From: Bacillus infantis
GTDB taxonomy: Bacteria > Bacillota > Bacilli > Bacillales > Cytobacillaceae
Length of the DNA: 64,000 bases
Assembly: GCF_020171945.1 (NCBI RefSeq)
Contig: NZ_JAIVAP010000010.1
Location: 62,001 to 126,000 of the forward strand
Reading direction: 5' to 3'
Shown: piece after piece, positions 1 to 8,860 of the stretch
How positions within the stretch are numbered: the stretch's first letter is position 1
Layout: every line of letters begins with the position of its first letter
The notes under the pieces: model-generated
Told to the model about the DNA's origin: nothing
What the model saw: the letters and a program-made list of their open reading frames with translations, nothing else
Databases searched by the model: none
Made by a program: the position numbers and the translations under genes

Positions 1-45
1 TGCAATAAAGAAAGTCTGTGCAAGAGCATCTGTTGGAAGGAGTTG
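1..45 (+). promoter_or_regulatory. Possible 3' end of an L19 leader (partial)
   Basis: The window opens about 50 bases upstream of rplS, and these bases run into its ribosome site GGAAGGAG at 35-42. In Firmicutes rplS mRNA often carries a structured L19 leader that ends near this point. Only its last part could be present, and I see no complete hairpin. The assignment rests on position alone. Confidence 0.25.
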
Positions 46-51
46 AAAACG

Positions 52-396
52 ATGCATAAATTAATCGAAGAAATTACAAAAGAACAGCTTCGCGCTGATG
101 TTCCTGCGTTCCGTCCTGGTGATACTGTACGTGTACACGTTAAAGTTATCGAGGGTACCCGCGAACGTGTTCAGGTGTATGAAGGTGTTGTAATTAAGCG
201 TCGTGGTGGTGGAATCAGCGAAACTTTTACAGTACGTAAAGTTTCTTATGGTGTAGGCGTTGAGCGTACATTCCCTGTACACACACCAAAAATTGCGAAG
301 CTTGAAGTTATCCGCCGCGGTAAAGTACGCCGTGCGAAACTTTACTACCTGCGTAACCTGCGCGGTAAAAAAGCTCGTATCAAAGAAATCCGATAA
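52..396 (+). CDS. rplS: 50S ribosomal protein L19
   Basis: This is ribosomal protein L19, a small basic protein at the 30S-50S subunit interface. The 114-residue product begins [13 protein letters not shown] and contains [12 protein letters not shown] and the family-typical block [15 protein letters not shown], ending in KKARIKEIR. It matches B. subtilis L19 along its whole length. An in-frame TTG lies nine bases upstream at 43. I chose the ATG because GGAAGGAG (35-42) sits nine bases before it and because homologues start here. Codon use is that of a highly expressed gene. Two hairpins follow, so it probably ends a transcript that began outside the window. Confidence 0.97.
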   Translation: MHKLIEEITKEQLRADVPAFRPGDTVRVHVKVIEGTRERVQVYEGVVIKRRGGGISETFTVRKVSYGVGVERTFPVHTPKIAKLEVIRRGKVRRAKLYYLRNLRGKKARIKEIR

Positions 397-436
397 TAGT
401 AAAGCGGCGGTGCTCCCTGCACCGCCAATTGCGAAG

Positions 437-464
437 AAGGAGCTTGTATATCAAGCTCCTTTTT
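437..464 (+). terminator. Intrinsic terminator after rplS
   Basis: A perfect 10-bp stem, AAGGAGCTTG (437-446) with CAAGCTCCTT (452-461) around the loop TATAT, is followed by TTT. A second hairpin without a U-tract (GGCGGTGC 406-413 with GCACCGCC 419-426) lies just upstream, immediately after the rplS stop. Confidence 0.8.
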
Positions 465-516
465 CACATAAAAGCGTTAAGTATGAAGTGCTAATCAGCC
501 GGATCCGGCCTTGGCC

Positions 517-542
517 AAACTCGGCGCCAGCCGGGTTTTTTC
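517..542 (+). terminator. Second possible intrinsic terminator
   Basis: AAACTCGGC (517-525) pairs with GCCGGGTTT (530-538) using one G-U pair across a 4-base loop, and the sequence continues into a run of T. It may be a backup terminator for the rplS transcript. From 543 to 773 I see no other gene and no convincing promoter hexamer pair, although a promoter for the next gene must lie here or upstream. Confidence 0.5.
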
Positions 543-773
543 ATTTGGCTTTTTTCACCCGATCTCCTTTTGCAGCTGCACGGCCTGACTTCCGGATTTT
601 ATCAGGCTCTGGAAGTGCCGGGCGCTTAAATGGCACAAAATAGGCCAATACTAGGAATTATACATCCCATCGTGTTTAGTGCAGTGAAATAATGTAAATG
701 TAAAGAATGAACCATGCAGATTATCAGCAGGACGCTGGATTATATTTTTTAGCAGAGATTGGTGGGAACTAAC

Positions 774-1325
774 ATGGGAAAGAGCAAAAGTGAATTCTGG
801 GAATGGACAAAGGCGCTGATCATCGCTGTGCTCCTTGCGGCCGTCATCCGCTATTTCTTATTCGCCCCGATAGTGGTGGATGGACTGTCGATGATGCCGA
901 CGCTGCACGATACGGACAGGATGATCGTGAATAAGTTCTCGTATAAGCTTGGTGAACCAAAGAGATTTGACATCATCGTCTTCCACGCCCCGGAAAATAA
1001 GGATTACATAAAAAGGGTAATCGGCCTGCCGGGTGACAGGATCGAATACAAAGATGATATTTTATATGTAAACGGCGAAGCGGTCGAGGAGCCTTATCTT
1101 GATGAATACAAGAAAGAGGTCATCGACGGGCCGCTGACAGAGCCTTTCACACTTGAAGATAAAATCGGGCAGGAGACCGTGCCTGAGGGCCATCTCTTCG
1201 TAATGGGCGATAACCGGCGCTACAGCAAGGACAGCCGCCATATCGGCACCATCCCGATGGAAAAGGTGCTTGGGGACACAAATATCATCTATTGGCCCCT
1301 TGAGGACTTCCGCATCGTAAAATAG
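774..1325 (+). CDS. lepB: Type I signal peptidase
   Basis: This is a membrane-anchored serine/lysine protease that removes signal peptides from secreted preproteins outside the membrane. The 183-residue product has one N-terminal membrane segment (about residues 13-33). The catalytic serine is Ser39 in GLSMMPTL and the general-base lysine is Lys80 in [11 protein letters not shown]. The later family box [11 protein letters not shown] is also present. Length and topology match the short SipS/SipT class of Bacillus. I prefer the ATG at 774, six bases after GGTGGGA, over an in-frame TTG at 759. It sits between rplS and rbgA, a place empty in B. subtilis but occupied by a signal peptidase in several other Bacillaceae. 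Confidence 0.95.
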   Translation: MGKSKSEFWEWTKALIIAVLLAAVIRYFLFAPIVVDGLSMMPTLHDTDRMIVNKFSYKLGEPKRFDIIVFHAPENKDYIKRVIGLPGDRIEYKDDILYVNGEAVEEPYLDEYKKEVIDGPLTEPFTLEDKIGQETVPEGHLFVMGDNRRYSKDSRHIGTIPMEKVLGDTNIIYWPLEDFRIVK

Positions 1326-1357
1326 CAATTATTATAAGTCAGGAAAGGGTGGCAGCC

Positions 1358-2230
1358 TTGACAATACAATGGTTTCCAGGGCATATGGCAAAAGCCCGCA
1401 GGCAGGTCACAGAAAAACTGAAGCTAGTTGATATAATCTTTGAGCTTGTCGACGCGCGCCTGCCGCAGTCTTCAAGAAATCCGATGATCGACGAAATCAT
1501 CCAGCATAAACCGAGGCTTGTGCTCCTCAATAAAGCCGATATGGCTGATAAAGAAGCCACAAGGGCCTGGATCCGATATTTTAGCGATAGAGGGATCAAA
1601 GCGCTGGCCATCAACTCACAGGCAGGGTCCGGCATGAAGGATATCTCCTCTGCAGCACAGGAAATATTGAAGGAAAAGTTTGACCGGATGAGAGCTAAAG
1701 GTGTAAAGCCAAGGGCAATCAGGGGAATGATCGTTGGAATCCCAAATGTCGGCAAGTCAACGCTCATCAACCGCCTTGCAAAGAAAAATATTGCCAAAAC
1801 AGGCAATATGCCCGGGGTGACAAAAGCCCAGCAGTGGATTAAGGCCGGCAAGGAAATGGAACTCCTGGATACACCGGGGATTTTATGGCCGAAATTTGAA
1901 GATCAGGAAGTGGGCCTCAAGCTGGCTCTTTCAGGTGCGATAAAAGATACGATATTAAATCTTCATGACATTGCCATTTATGCACTGAAGTTTCTTGAAA
2001 AACACTATCCTGAAAGACTGCTGGAAAGATACAGCCTTGAAGAATTCCCGGAGGAAGCGGTAGAAGCCTTCGATAAAATCGGAAGGCTCAGGGGCTGCTT
2101 AATGGGCGGGGGCGAAGTCGATTATGATAAAGTCGCAGAGCTGATCATCCGGGAAATCCGGACAGAGAAGCTTGGCCCTTTATCATTCGAACACCCGTCA
2201 GATTTTGCAGAAGGCGGACCGGCGGAATAA
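1358..2230 (+). CDS. rbgA: Ribosome biogenesis GTPase RbgA (YlqF)
   Basis: RbgA is a GTPase needed for a late step of 50S subunit maturation. The 290-residue product shows the circularly permuted order typical of the family: G4 NKAD (58-61) comes before the P-loop GIPNVGKST (127-135), with G3 DTPG at 171-174. It starts [10 protein letters not shown] like B. subtilis RbgA, so I chose the TTG at 1358, preceded by AGGAAAGGGTGG, rather than the upstream in-frame GTG at 1349. The C-terminal helical domain ends in a short extension with no known motif. It lies 32 bases after lepB, so the two are probably cotranscribed, and a terminator follows. Confidence 0.96.
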   Translation: MTIQWFPGHMAKARRQVTEKLKLVDIIFELVDARLPQSSRNPMIDEIIQHKPRLVLLNKADMADKEATRAWIRYFSDRGIKALAINSQAGSGMKDISSAAQEILKEKFDRMRAKGVKPRAIRGMIVGIPNVGKSTLINRLAKKNIAKTGNMPGVTKAQQWIKAGKEMELLDTPGILWPKFEDQEVGLKLALSGAIKDTILNLHDIAIYALKFLEKHYPERLLERYSLEEFPEEAVEAFDKIGRLRGCLMGGGEVDYDKVAELIIREIRTEKLGPLSFEHPSDFAEGGPAE

Positions 2231-2290
2231 ATCGTCTTATTTTTGTCCGCAATACCGTTTTAAAAATGTTAAAATAAAATAGCAGCAATG

Positions 2291-2323
2291 AATAAAGGCC
2301 TCTGCATGGGGCCTTTATTTTTT
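2291..2323 (+). terminator. Intrinsic terminator after rbgA
   Basis: AATAAAGGCC (2291-2300) pairs perfectly with GGCCTTTATT (2310-2319), followed by a T run to 2323. It separates the lepB-rbgA transcript from rnhB. Confidence 0.85.
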
Positions 2324-2394
2324 GATATATATCCGGAAGGGGCTGGCATGGCGACTGGCCCTTCCTTCTACATAACGGCATAAGGGTGGATGGA

Positions 2395-3162
2395 ATGAAA
2401 CAGCTTACAATCAGTGAAATCAGCGAGAAGCTGAAGGATCTGAAAGACAACAAAGACCCATTCTTGGGAGAGCTTAAATCGGATGGACGCAAAGGGGTAC
2501 AGCAGCTGCTAGCGAGATGGGGCAGACAAAGGGCCGAGGAGGCCAGGCTTTACGGCCGGTACCAGGAAATGACCGTATACGAACGGAGGCTGAAGAAAAG
2601 CGGCTGGATGATGATCGCAGGTACGGATGAAGCTGGCAGAGGGCCGCTGGCCGGCCCTGTTATCGCAGCAGCAGTCATATTGCCGGAAGGATTCTATCTT
2701 CCGGGCCTTGATGACTCCAAGAAGCTGTCTGAAGCAAAGAGGGACGAGTTTTATAATGAAATCATGGCCGGCGCCGCTGCTGTCGGAGTGGGCCGGATCG
2801 GGGCGGAGGAAATCGACCGGATTAACATCCTTCAAGCTTCAAAGAAAGCAATGCTCCTGGCCTTGGCAGATATGGGCAGCACCCCGGATTATTTATTGAC
2901 AGATGCGGTCGATCTGGATGTCCCCTATCCGGCAGAGGCAGTCATAAAAGGCGACAGCAAAAGTGTGACGATCGCTGCCGCCTCTGTTATAGCCAAGGTA
3001 ACGAGGGACCGGTATATGAGGGAACTTGACGAACTGTATCCTCACTACGGCTTCGGCCGGAATATGGGCTACGGCACCCGGCATCATCTTGAGGCGATTG
3101 AAAAGCACGGGATCATCAATGAACATCGAAAAAGCTTTGCCCCGATCAAGGGCATGTATTAG
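2395..3162 (+). CDS. rnhB: Ribonuclease HII
   Basis: RNase HII cuts RNA in RNA-DNA hybrids and removes single ribonucleotides misincorporated in DNA. The 255-residue protein carries the family signature GTDEAGRGPLAGPV with the acidic pair Asp78-Glu79. It also has DDSKKLSEAKR and a later LTDAVDL block that supplies another metal-binding aspartate. About 70 residues precede the catalytic fold, as in B. subtilis RnhB. The ATG at 2395 is preferred over the in-frame GTG at 2386, because AGGGTGGA lies just upstream and homologues begin at this point. It is the first gene after a terminator and leads closely into ylqG. Confidence 0.96.
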   Translation: MKQLTISEISEKLKDLKDNKDPFLGELKSDGRKGVQQLLARWGRQRAEEARLYGRYQEMTVYERRLKKSGWMMIAGTDEAGRGPLAGPVIAAAVILPEGFYLPGLDDSKKLSEAKRDEFYNEIMAGAAAVGVGRIGAEEIDRINILQASKKAMLLALADMGSTPDYLLTDAVDLDVPYPAEAVIKGDSKSVTIAAASVIAKVTRDRYMRELDELYPHYGFGRNMGYGTRHHLEAIEKHGIINEHRKSFAPIKGMY

Positions 3163-3174
3163 AGGTGAAGAGGA

Positions 3175-5055
3175 ATGGATCCGCTGAATATTGTCGGTTC
3201 AATACTGCAGAACAAAAACAGCGGCGGTCCTAAGCCGCTTGCCTTGAACCCCGGGCAAATCGTGAGCGCAAAGGTCATCAAGCTTCATCCCAATCAGACG
3301 GCAGAGGTCTTGATCGGAGGGCAGAAGGTGATAGCGCAGCTTGAAACAGCACTATCGGTAAATGAGCGGTACTGGCTGCAGGTCCTTCCGGGGGATGGGG
3401 CTCCGCGACTGAAGCTTCTTCCTGGGGCTGAAGCACAAAAGGGAATGAACGCTGAAGAAGTATTGCTTAATAAGCTGGCACTTGCAGCCGGCAAGACGAA
3501 TATTGATATGGTTTCTTTTTTGGTAAAAGAGCAGCTGCCGATTACAAAAGAGGGCCTGTCCGCGATTGCAGAATGGCTCGGCGGCAGCCGTCCTTCACAG
3601 AATCAGCTTGAGGCAATCAAGCAGGCCCTGGCAAGGCAGCTGCCGGTATCAGGCAAGGTTTTGGATTCATTGATGGCTGCACAGGGTGGAAAGCCGATAC
3701 AAGCCCTTCTCACAGAGCTTGTGGACCTGCTGGATCAGCCTGGTGTTAGCACTTCAGGAAAAGCGCTTCTCCATATAGCAGCAGATCTGGGTACTTCCTT
3801 GAAGATGAAGCAGGGGGAAGAATCACTCGCTTTCTTAGTGAAAGAATGGCTGGGCAGCCAGGACGGGAAGCGGGCCGAAGGGGCAAGGCACCTGCTGGAG
3901 GCAGCCGGTGCCCTGCCAAAAGGGCTGAAGGAGCCTGACATGCTTCAGCGGATTCTTCTAGCCGGCGGACAGGCTGGCAGGCCGGCAGGCTCCCAGGAAG
4001 ACCTCTTAAAGGCTTTTGCCGGCAGATTGCAGGGGAATATGCCTTTATCCTTTACCGGGGCAGGAGAAGGGACGGAGGGGCCAAAAACTGCACAGAATGT
4101 TTCGTTATCAAATTCGAATAGAGAGAACCAGCCTGCGGGCCGCCCTGCTTCCGGTGCTCTGCAGACGGAACAAACTGAGGAAGCATGGAAGGGCCAGCTT
4201 TTTTCCGCGCTTGCCAGCAGAGGCATGAAGCCGGCAGATGCAATTCAGCTTCTGCGGATTTTGCATCCGCAAATGCCTGATCTTGAAAAGGTGTCCGAAA
4301 GCCTCCAGCTATTATCTGAAGGGAATCCAGAAGAGCAAGGAGATAAAAGTATGGACGCCAGGCAGGCGCTGCTGGGCGAAATCTCGGCAAAAACAGCCGC
4401 GGCTGCCGGAGCCGGGGACGGGCTGCTGCAATCAAGGCTGACGCACATACTGAAAAGCCTTGGCTATTCCCATGACCATGCAGTGCTCAGCTTCCTGTCG
4501 GGCGGTGATGAAAGCGGCTTAAAGAATGAATCACTTAAAATGATGCTTCTGCAATTCCTGGAGGAAGGTCCTCCCATCCAGCACAAAGAGGCAGCAGAAC
4601 AGCTGCTGAATAAATTGACAGGAAACCAGCTATTAGCCCAGGAAACTGGGCCGCTGCAGCAGTATATATTCCAGCTGCCTGTCCCGCTGTGGAACAGGAC
4701 AGCGGAAATGACCATGCAGTGGAGCGGAAGGAAGCTGTCTGATGGGCAGATCGATCCTGCCTATTGCCGCGTCATATTCTACCTTGACTTAGACCATTTA
4801 AAGGAAACGGCAGTCGATGTCCAGGTCCAGAACAGGATCGTGCAGATAAAGGTCTTTAACGGGGACAGCCGGATCAGGGAATGGGCAGCCCCTTTTATAG
4901 GCGGTCTGAAGGAAGGCCTGGAAAGGCTGGATTACCGGCTTTCTTCGGTAGTCTTTGAAAAAAGCGGCGGGATCCATGCGTATTCGAAAGGCCAGACTCA
5001 ATACCGGCCATTGTCCGATTCAGGGAAATACAGCGGAGTTGATATTAAGATATGA
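3175..5055 (+). CDS. ylqG: YlqG-like protein with a FliK-type C-terminal domain
   Basis: This is a 626-residue soluble protein without signal peptide or membrane segment. It starts MDPLNIVGSILQ, and residues 1-85 contain the segment NPGQIVSAKVIKLHPNQ. A long, low-complexity Ala/Gly/Gln/Leu-rich middle follows. The last 110 residues, around DLDHLKETAVDVQVQ and EGLERLDYRLSSVV, resemble the C-terminal hook-length-control domain of FliK. Position and relatives match B. subtilis ylqG, whose function I do not know. It follows rnhB after 12 bases and overlaps ylqH by four bases (ATGA). The FliK-like end next to an FlhB-like protein suggests a link to flagellar export, which is inference. Confidence 0.8.
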   Translation: MDPLNIVGSILQNKNSGGPKPLALNPGQIVSAKVIKLHPNQTAEVLIGGQKVIAQLETALSVNERYWLQVLPGDGAPRLKLLPGAEAQKGMNAEEVLLNKLALAAGKTNIDMVSFLVKEQLPITKEGLSAIAEWLGGSRPSQNQLEAIKQALARQLPVSGKVLDSLMAAQGGKPIQALLTELVDLLDQPGVSTSGKALLHIAADLGTSLKMKQGEESLAFLVKEWLGSQDGKRAEGARHLLEAAGALPKGLKEPDMLQRILLAGGQAGRPAGSQEDLLKAFAGRLQGNMPLSFTGAGEGTEGPKTAQNVSLSNSNRENQPAGRPASGALQTEQTEEAWKGQLFSALASRGMKPADAIQLLRILHPQMPDLEKVSESLQLLSEGNPEEQGDKSMDARQALLGEISAKTAAAAGAGDGLLQSRLTHILKSLGYSHDHAVLSFLSGGDESGLKNESLKMMLLQFLEEGPPIQHKEAAEQLLNKLTGNQLLAQETGPLQQYIFQLPVPLWNRTAEMTMQWSGRKLSDGQIDPAYCRVIFYLDLDHLKETAVDVQVQNRIVQIKVFNGDSRIREWAAPFIGGLKEGLERLDYRLSSVVFEKSGGIHAYSKGQTQYRPLSDSGKYSGVDIKI

Positions 5056-5351
5056 AACAGAATGACCGGAACATCAGGAAGGAAGCAGTCGCCTTATCCT
5101 ATAAAGAAGGGCATGAGGCCCCGAAGATTACGGCCAAGGGCAAAGGGCTGACAGCCGAGAATATCCTTGAAAAAGCGAAAGAGCATAATATTCCGATCCA
5201 GGAAGATCCGTCGCTGGTCGAATTGCTGGGAAAGCTGAACATAGATGAAAATATCCCGGAGGAGCTGTACCAGGCAGTGGCCGAAATTTTCGCCTTTGTT
5301 TATAAAGCCGACCGCCGGGCAGGAGAGCACAGCAGGGGACAGGGATCATAG
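5052..5351 (+). CDS. ylqH: YlqH, FlhB cytoplasmic-domain-like protein
   Basis: This 99-residue soluble protein resembles the part of FlhB that lies after its self-cleavage site. AVALSYKEG, PKITAKGKG, ENILEKAKEHNIP and PEELYQAVAEIFAFVYK line up with AIALKYDED, YVVAKGADF, QKIKYIAKENDVI and PEEFFKTVAEILAYVYR of the FlhB encoded at 33226-34308. The cleavage motif NPTH and all membrane segments are absent. It starts by a four-base overlap with ylqG, so the pair is probably translationally coupled. The stop codon falls in the loop of a hairpin. The biological role is unknown. Confidence 0.8.
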   Translation: MKQNDRNIRKEAVALSYKEGHEAPKITAKGKGLTAENILEKAKEHNIPIQEDPSLVELLGKLNIDENIPEELYQAVAEIFAFVYKADRRAGEHSRGQGS

Positions 5352-5365
5352 CCTGTCCTTCTTCG
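5337..5365 (+). terminator. Possible terminator at the end of ylqH
   Basis: GGACAGG (5337-5343) pairs with CCTGTCC (5352-5358) around an 8-base loop, followed by TTCTTC rather than a clean U-tract. The ylqH stop codon TAG (5349-5351) is in the loop. A weak terminator is plausible. Confidence 0.4.
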
Positions 5366-5522
5366 TATTGTGCATTCAAAGCCATTTTGTGGGAAGAACG
5401 CTTTTCTAAGTCCTATATTTTCTCTTAGAGAGCGGCGGAAAAGGCCGGGCCCGAACGGTGAATGATCATCATTTTCTTAAATATATTTCTATGCTGCAAA
5501 AATAATTTCTTGATCCCAAAAA

Positions 5523-5536
5523 TGAAAACGCTTTAA
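5523..5536 (+). promoter_or_regulatory. cre-like site (CcpA) upstream of sucC
   Basis: TGAAAACGCTTTAA, in the setting AATGAAAACGCTTTAATT, fits the Bacillus catabolite-responsive element consensus TGAAARCGYTTWNN at every position. It lies about 65 bases upstream of the proposed sucC -35 box. A partial copy, TGAAAGCGC, follows the -10 box at 5633-5641. The rest of 5366-5601 holds AT-rich sequence and no gene that I can support. Confidence 0.6.
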
Positions 5537-5601
5537 TTTACAGGGTTTTTTATAGATACAAATTTTCAAATTTTTAAAGAAATATAATATTTTAGTCATA
5601 A

Positions 5602-5631
5602 TTGTAGACAAGGTTGGACTCATTTTATAAA
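5602..5631 (+). promoter_or_regulatory. Predicted SigA promoter of sucCD
   Basis: TTGTAG (5602-5607) and TATAAA (5626-5631) are separated by 18 bases, with the start of transcription expected near 5638. It is the best hexamer pair in the gap before sucC. Confidence 0.5.
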
Positions 5632-5678
5632 ATGAAAGCGCAGTCTATTTTTTGAAGAGTTTGATAGGAGGATGGGAA

Positions 5679-6839
5679 ATGAATATTCATGAGTACCAGG
5701 GAAAAGAAGTCCTCAGAAAATACGGGGTAACGGTTCCGAATGGAAAGGTCGCTTTTACAGTAGAAGAAGCAGTAGAAGCAGCCAAAGAACTTGGCACAGA
5801 GGTAGTTGTAGTTAAAGCGCAGATCCATGCCGGCGGACGCGGAAAAGCGGGCGGCGTCAAGGTTGCGAAAAACCTCGATGAAGTACGTACATATGCATCT
5901 GAAATCCTGGGGAAAACATTGGTCACGCACCAGACAGGCCCTGAAGGGAAAGAAGTAAAGCGCCTCCTTATTGAAGAAGGCTGTGATATCCAGAAAGAAT
6001 ATTATGTCGGCCTTGTGCTTGACCGTGCAACTTCCCGCGTAGTGCTGATGGCATCTGAAGAAGGCGGCACAGAAATCGAAGAAGTTGCTGAAAAAACACC
6101 AGAAAAGATTTTCAAGGAAGAAATCGATCCGGTCATCGGCCTGACAGCTTTCCAGGCGCGCCGCATCGCTTTCAATATCAATATCCCGGGCAAGCTTGTC
6201 AACCAGGCAGCAAAGTTCATGCTCGCGCTTTATAATGCTTATATTGAGAAGGACTGCTCTATTGCAGAAATCAATCCGCTTGTTGTCACTGGCGACGGCA
6301 AGGTAATGGCGCTTGATGCAAAATTGAATTTCGATTCAAATGCGCTTTACCGCCAAAAAGATATTCTTGAGTACCGCGATCTGGAAGAAGAAGATCCAAA
6401 AGAAATCGAAGCTTCAAAGTATGACCTGAGCTACATTTCCCTTGACGGAAACATCGGATGCATGGTCAACGGTGCAGGCCTGGCAATGGCGACGATGGAT
6501 ATTGTCAAGCATTACGGCGGCGACCCAGCCAACTTCCTTGATGTTGGGGGCGGTGCAACAGCAGAGAAAGTAACGGAAGCATTCAAAATCATCCTTTCTG
6601 ATCCGAATGTAAAAGGAATCTTTGTCAACATCTTCGGCGGCATCATGAAATGCGATGTTATTGCAGAAGGCGTTGTTGAGGCTGCAAAGCAGGTTGGCCT
6701 GAAAGTGCCGCTTGTTGTACGCCTTGAAGGCACGAACGTAGACCTTGGCAAAAAGATTCTCGCAGAATCCGATATTGATATTATTGCAGCGGATTCCATG
6801 AGTGACGGGGCAGAAAAAATCGTTTCACTAGTAGGTTAA
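5679..6839 (+). CDS. sucC: Succinyl-CoA synthetase, beta subunit
   Basis: The beta subunit of the TCA-cycle enzyme binds nucleotide and forms the ADP- or GDP-dependent succinyl-CoA ligase with SucD. The 386-residue product begins [17 protein letters not shown] and has the ATP-grasp fold with [15 protein letters not shown]. It also has [18 protein letters not shown] and the C-terminal flavodoxin-like domain with [16 protein letters not shown]. Length and sequence match B. subtilis SucC. AGGAGG (5666-5671) lies seven bases before the ATG, which rules out longer in-frame starts. A cre-like site upstream suggests carbon-catabolite control. sucD follows after 16 bases. Confidence 0.98.
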   Translation: MNIHEYQGKEVLRKYGVTVPNGKVAFTVEEAVEAAKELGTEVVVVKAQIHAGGRGKAGGVKVAKNLDEVRTYASEILGKTLVTHQTGPEGKEVKRLLIEEGCDIQKEYYVGLVLDRATSRVVLMASEEGGTEIEEVAEKTPEKIFKEEIDPVIGLTAFQARRIAFNINIPGKLVNQAAKFMLALYNAYIEKDCSIAEINPLVVTGDGKVMALDAKLNFDSNALYRQKDILEYRDLEEEDPKEIEASKYDLSYISLDGNIGCMVNGAGLAMATMDIVKHYGGDPANFLDVGGGATAEKVTEAFKIILSDPNVKGIFVNIFGGIMKCDVIAEGVVEAAKQVGLKVPLVVRLEGTNVDLGKKILAESDIDIIAADSMSDGAEKIVSLVG

Positions 6840-6855
6840 GAAAGGGGAATTTGAC

Positions 6856-7758
6856 GTGAGTGTATTCATTAATAAAGATACAAAAGTAATAGTTCAAGGG
6901 ATTACAGGTTCAACTGCCCTTTTCCATACAAAGCAGATGCTGGAATACGGCACACAAATCGTCGGGGGCACAACTCCAGGCAAGGGCGGCATGGAAGTGG
7001 AAGGAGTACCTGTATTCAATACAGTTCAGGAAGCTGTTAAAGAAACAGGTGCTACTGCCTCTGTCATTTATGTTCCGGCTGCTTTTGCTGCAGATGCCAT
7101 CCTTGAGGCGGTTGATGCAGAGCTTGACCTGGCCATCTGTATTACAGAGCATATTCCTGTTCTTGATATGGTTAAAGTGAAGCGTTATATGGAAGGGAAG
7201 AAGACCCGCCTGGTCGGCCCTAACTGCCCTGGCGTCATTACGCCTGATGAGTGCAAAATCGGGATCATGCCAGGATACATCCATACAAAAGGGCATGTTG
7301 GCGTAGTATCCCGCTCAGGTACATTGACTTATGAAGCTGTCCACCAGCTTACACAGGCTGGAATCGGCCAGTCCACTGCAGTAGGAATCGGCGGAGACCC
7401 GGTCAACGGAACAAACTTCATCGATGTTTTAAAAGCATTCAATGAAGATCCGGAAACAAAAGCGGTCATCATGATCGGTGAAATCGGCGGAACGGCTGAA
7501 GAAGAAGCGGCTGAATGGGTAAAAGCTAATATGACGAAGCCTGTAGTCGGCTTTATCGGCGGCCGTACAGCACCTCCAGGGAAGCGCATGGGCCATGCCG
7601 GCGCCATCATCTCAGGAGGAAAAGGAACTGCTGATGAAAAAATCCGTGTTATGAACGAATGCGGAATCCAGGTTGCTGACACTCCGTCCGTAATGGGTGA
7701 AACCCTGATTAAGGTCCTGAAAGAAAAAGGCCTTTACGACGAATGCAAAACGCACTAA
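6856..7758 (+). CDS. sucD: Succinyl-CoA synthetase, alpha subunit
   Basis: The alpha subunit binds CoA and carries the phosphohistidine intermediate, and it pairs with SucC. The 300-residue product starts at GTG (MSVFINKDT) behind AAGAAAGGGG. It shows the Rossmann-type CoA-binding region [16 protein letters not shown], the block [16 protein letters not shown], and the active-site histidine His247 in [14 protein letters not shown]. Length equals the B. subtilis protein. It is clearly cotranscribed with sucC and is followed by a hairpin. Confidence 0.98.
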   Translation: MSVFINKDTKVIVQGITGSTALFHTKQMLEYGTQIVGGTTPGKGGMEVEGVPVFNTVQEAVKETGATASVIYVPAAFAADAILEAVDAELDLAICITEHIPVLDMVKVKRYMEGKKTRLVGPNCPGVITPDECKIGIMPGYIHTKGHVGVVSRSGTLTYEAVHQLTQAGIGQSTAVGIGGDPVNGTNFIDVLKAFNEDPETKAVIMIGEIGGTAEEEAAEWVKANMTKPVVGFIGGRTAPPGKRMGHAGAIISGGKGTADEKIRVMNECGIQVADTPSVMGETLIKVLKEKGLYDECKTH

Positions 7759-7779
7759 ACCTATAGATTAGATTTTCCG

Positions 7780-7806
7780 GTCCCCTTGCTTCAAGGGGAC
7801 TATTTC
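7780..7806 (+). terminator. Probable terminator after sucD
   Basis: GTCCCCTTG (7780-7788) pairs perfectly with CAAGGGGAC (7792-7800) around a 3-base loop, followed by TATTTCTCCTT. The U-tract is interrupted, so strength is uncertain. Confidence 0.6.
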
Positions 7807-7857
7807 TCCTTCTTCTAACTCCCTCACCCAATAAAAATCCTATCAGGAGGTCCGCAA

Positions 7858-8703
7858 ATGGACGAATTCAAGCTTAAATTCATCTCCCTCCACCACAGAA
7901 GTTCCTGGAGCAGCATTTATCATTACCTAAAGAAAGATCCCCACATGAAAACCTCCCTTTCGGCAGCCTTCTCTGAAAGAGACCATAAACTCCTATTCCC
8001 GAATAAAAGCAGCCTGGAGAAAACGATAGAGAAAATCAGACAATACGAGAAAAATGGGATTAACTCTATCACAATATTTGACCCGGAATATCCCCCGCTT
8101 CTTAAGGAAATTTATCAGCCTCCATGGGTCATATATGCAAAAGGTGACATCAGTTTTTTGCATATAGATCCAAAGCTTGCTGTCGTGGGCTCCAGGCAGA
8201 TAACAGGATACGGCAGAAGCGCTATCAGAAAAGTTTTTCCAGGGCTGATGGAAAAGGGTGTCCTCATCGTAAGCGGACTGGCAGCGGGAGCGGATGCCGA
8301 GGCTCATGAAGCAGCCATTTCTCTCGGCGGCCGGACAATCGGTGTCATTGCTGGCGGCCTAAATCATATTTACCCAAAATCTAATGAACAGCTGGCCAAA
8401 AGGATGATGGAGGATCAGCTTGTCATTTCTGAATATCCGCCTGATGTGAGACCGGACAGATGGCAGTTCCCAATGAGGAACAGAATCATCAGCGGGCTTT
8501 CACAAGGGACCTTTATAATAGAAGCAAAAAGCAAGAGCGGGTCGCTGATTACGGCAAACTTTGCCGTGAACGAGGGCAGGGATGTGTTTGCTTTGCCGGG
8601 AAGCATTTTCAGCCCTGCATCCGCAGGAACAAATGAATTGATCCAGCAGGGTGCAAAGCTGATTGCGAATGCAAGTGAAATCCTTGAAGAACTGAATTTT
8701 TAA
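7858..8703 (+). CDS. dprA: DNA processing protein DprA (Smf)
   Basis: DprA binds incoming single-stranded DNA during transformation and loads RecA. The 281-residue protein has a short N-terminal part and then the extended Rossmann fold. Landmarks are VVGSRQITGYGRSA, SGLAAGADAEAHEAA, GTIGV-type strands (GGRTIGVIAGG), and PMRNRIISGLSQGTFIIEA, which match the family. It is slightly shorter than B. subtilis DprA. AGGAGG lies about seven bases before the ATG. It sits alone between a sucD terminator and the topA leader. Presence of the gene does not by itself prove competence, since dprA is kept in many non-transformable bacteria. Confidence 0.95.
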   Translation: MDEFKLKFISLHHRSSWSSIYHYLKKDPHMKTSLSAAFSERDHKLLFPNKSSLEKTIEKIRQYEKNGINSITIFDPEYPPLLKEIYQPPWVIYAKGDISFLHIDPKLAVVGSRQITGYGRSAIRKVFPGLMEKGVLIVSGLAAGADAEAHEAAISLGGRTIGVIAGGLNHIYPKSNEQLAKRMMEDQLVISEYPPDVRPDRWQFPMRNRIISGLSQGTFIIEAKSKSGSLITANFAVNEGRDVFALPGSIFSPASAGTNELIQQGAKLIANASEILEELNF

Positions 8704-8831
8704 GAAAAAAGCGGTTGTCTTGAACAAAGAATTTTTTAGAAAAAGGCATAAAAGTATGCTTTTGAATTGTATAATTCATCACAGTCCATTTTCGCTGAAA
8801 TAGTCTGAAATTAGAAAATTTATGTCAAAAA

Positions 8832-8860
8832 GGTTGAAATTATTTAAAATCTGTTATACA
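8832..8860 (+). promoter_or_regulatory. Predicted promoter of topA (extended -10)
   Basis: TATACA (8855-8860) is preceded by TG plus one base (8852-8854), an extended -10. The best -35 at 17-base spacing is only GGTTGA (8832-8837). Upstream, between 8704 and 8831, I see AT-rich sequence, a TATAAT at 8770-8775 without a good partner, and two direct copies of CTGAAAT (8795-8801 and 8805-8811). Confidence 0.4.

Noticed and set aside
260-643. Open frame overlapping the end of rplS and the gap after it
   Set aside because: It runs through rplS in another frame and through two terminator hairpins, has no ribosome site and no recognisable protein sequence.
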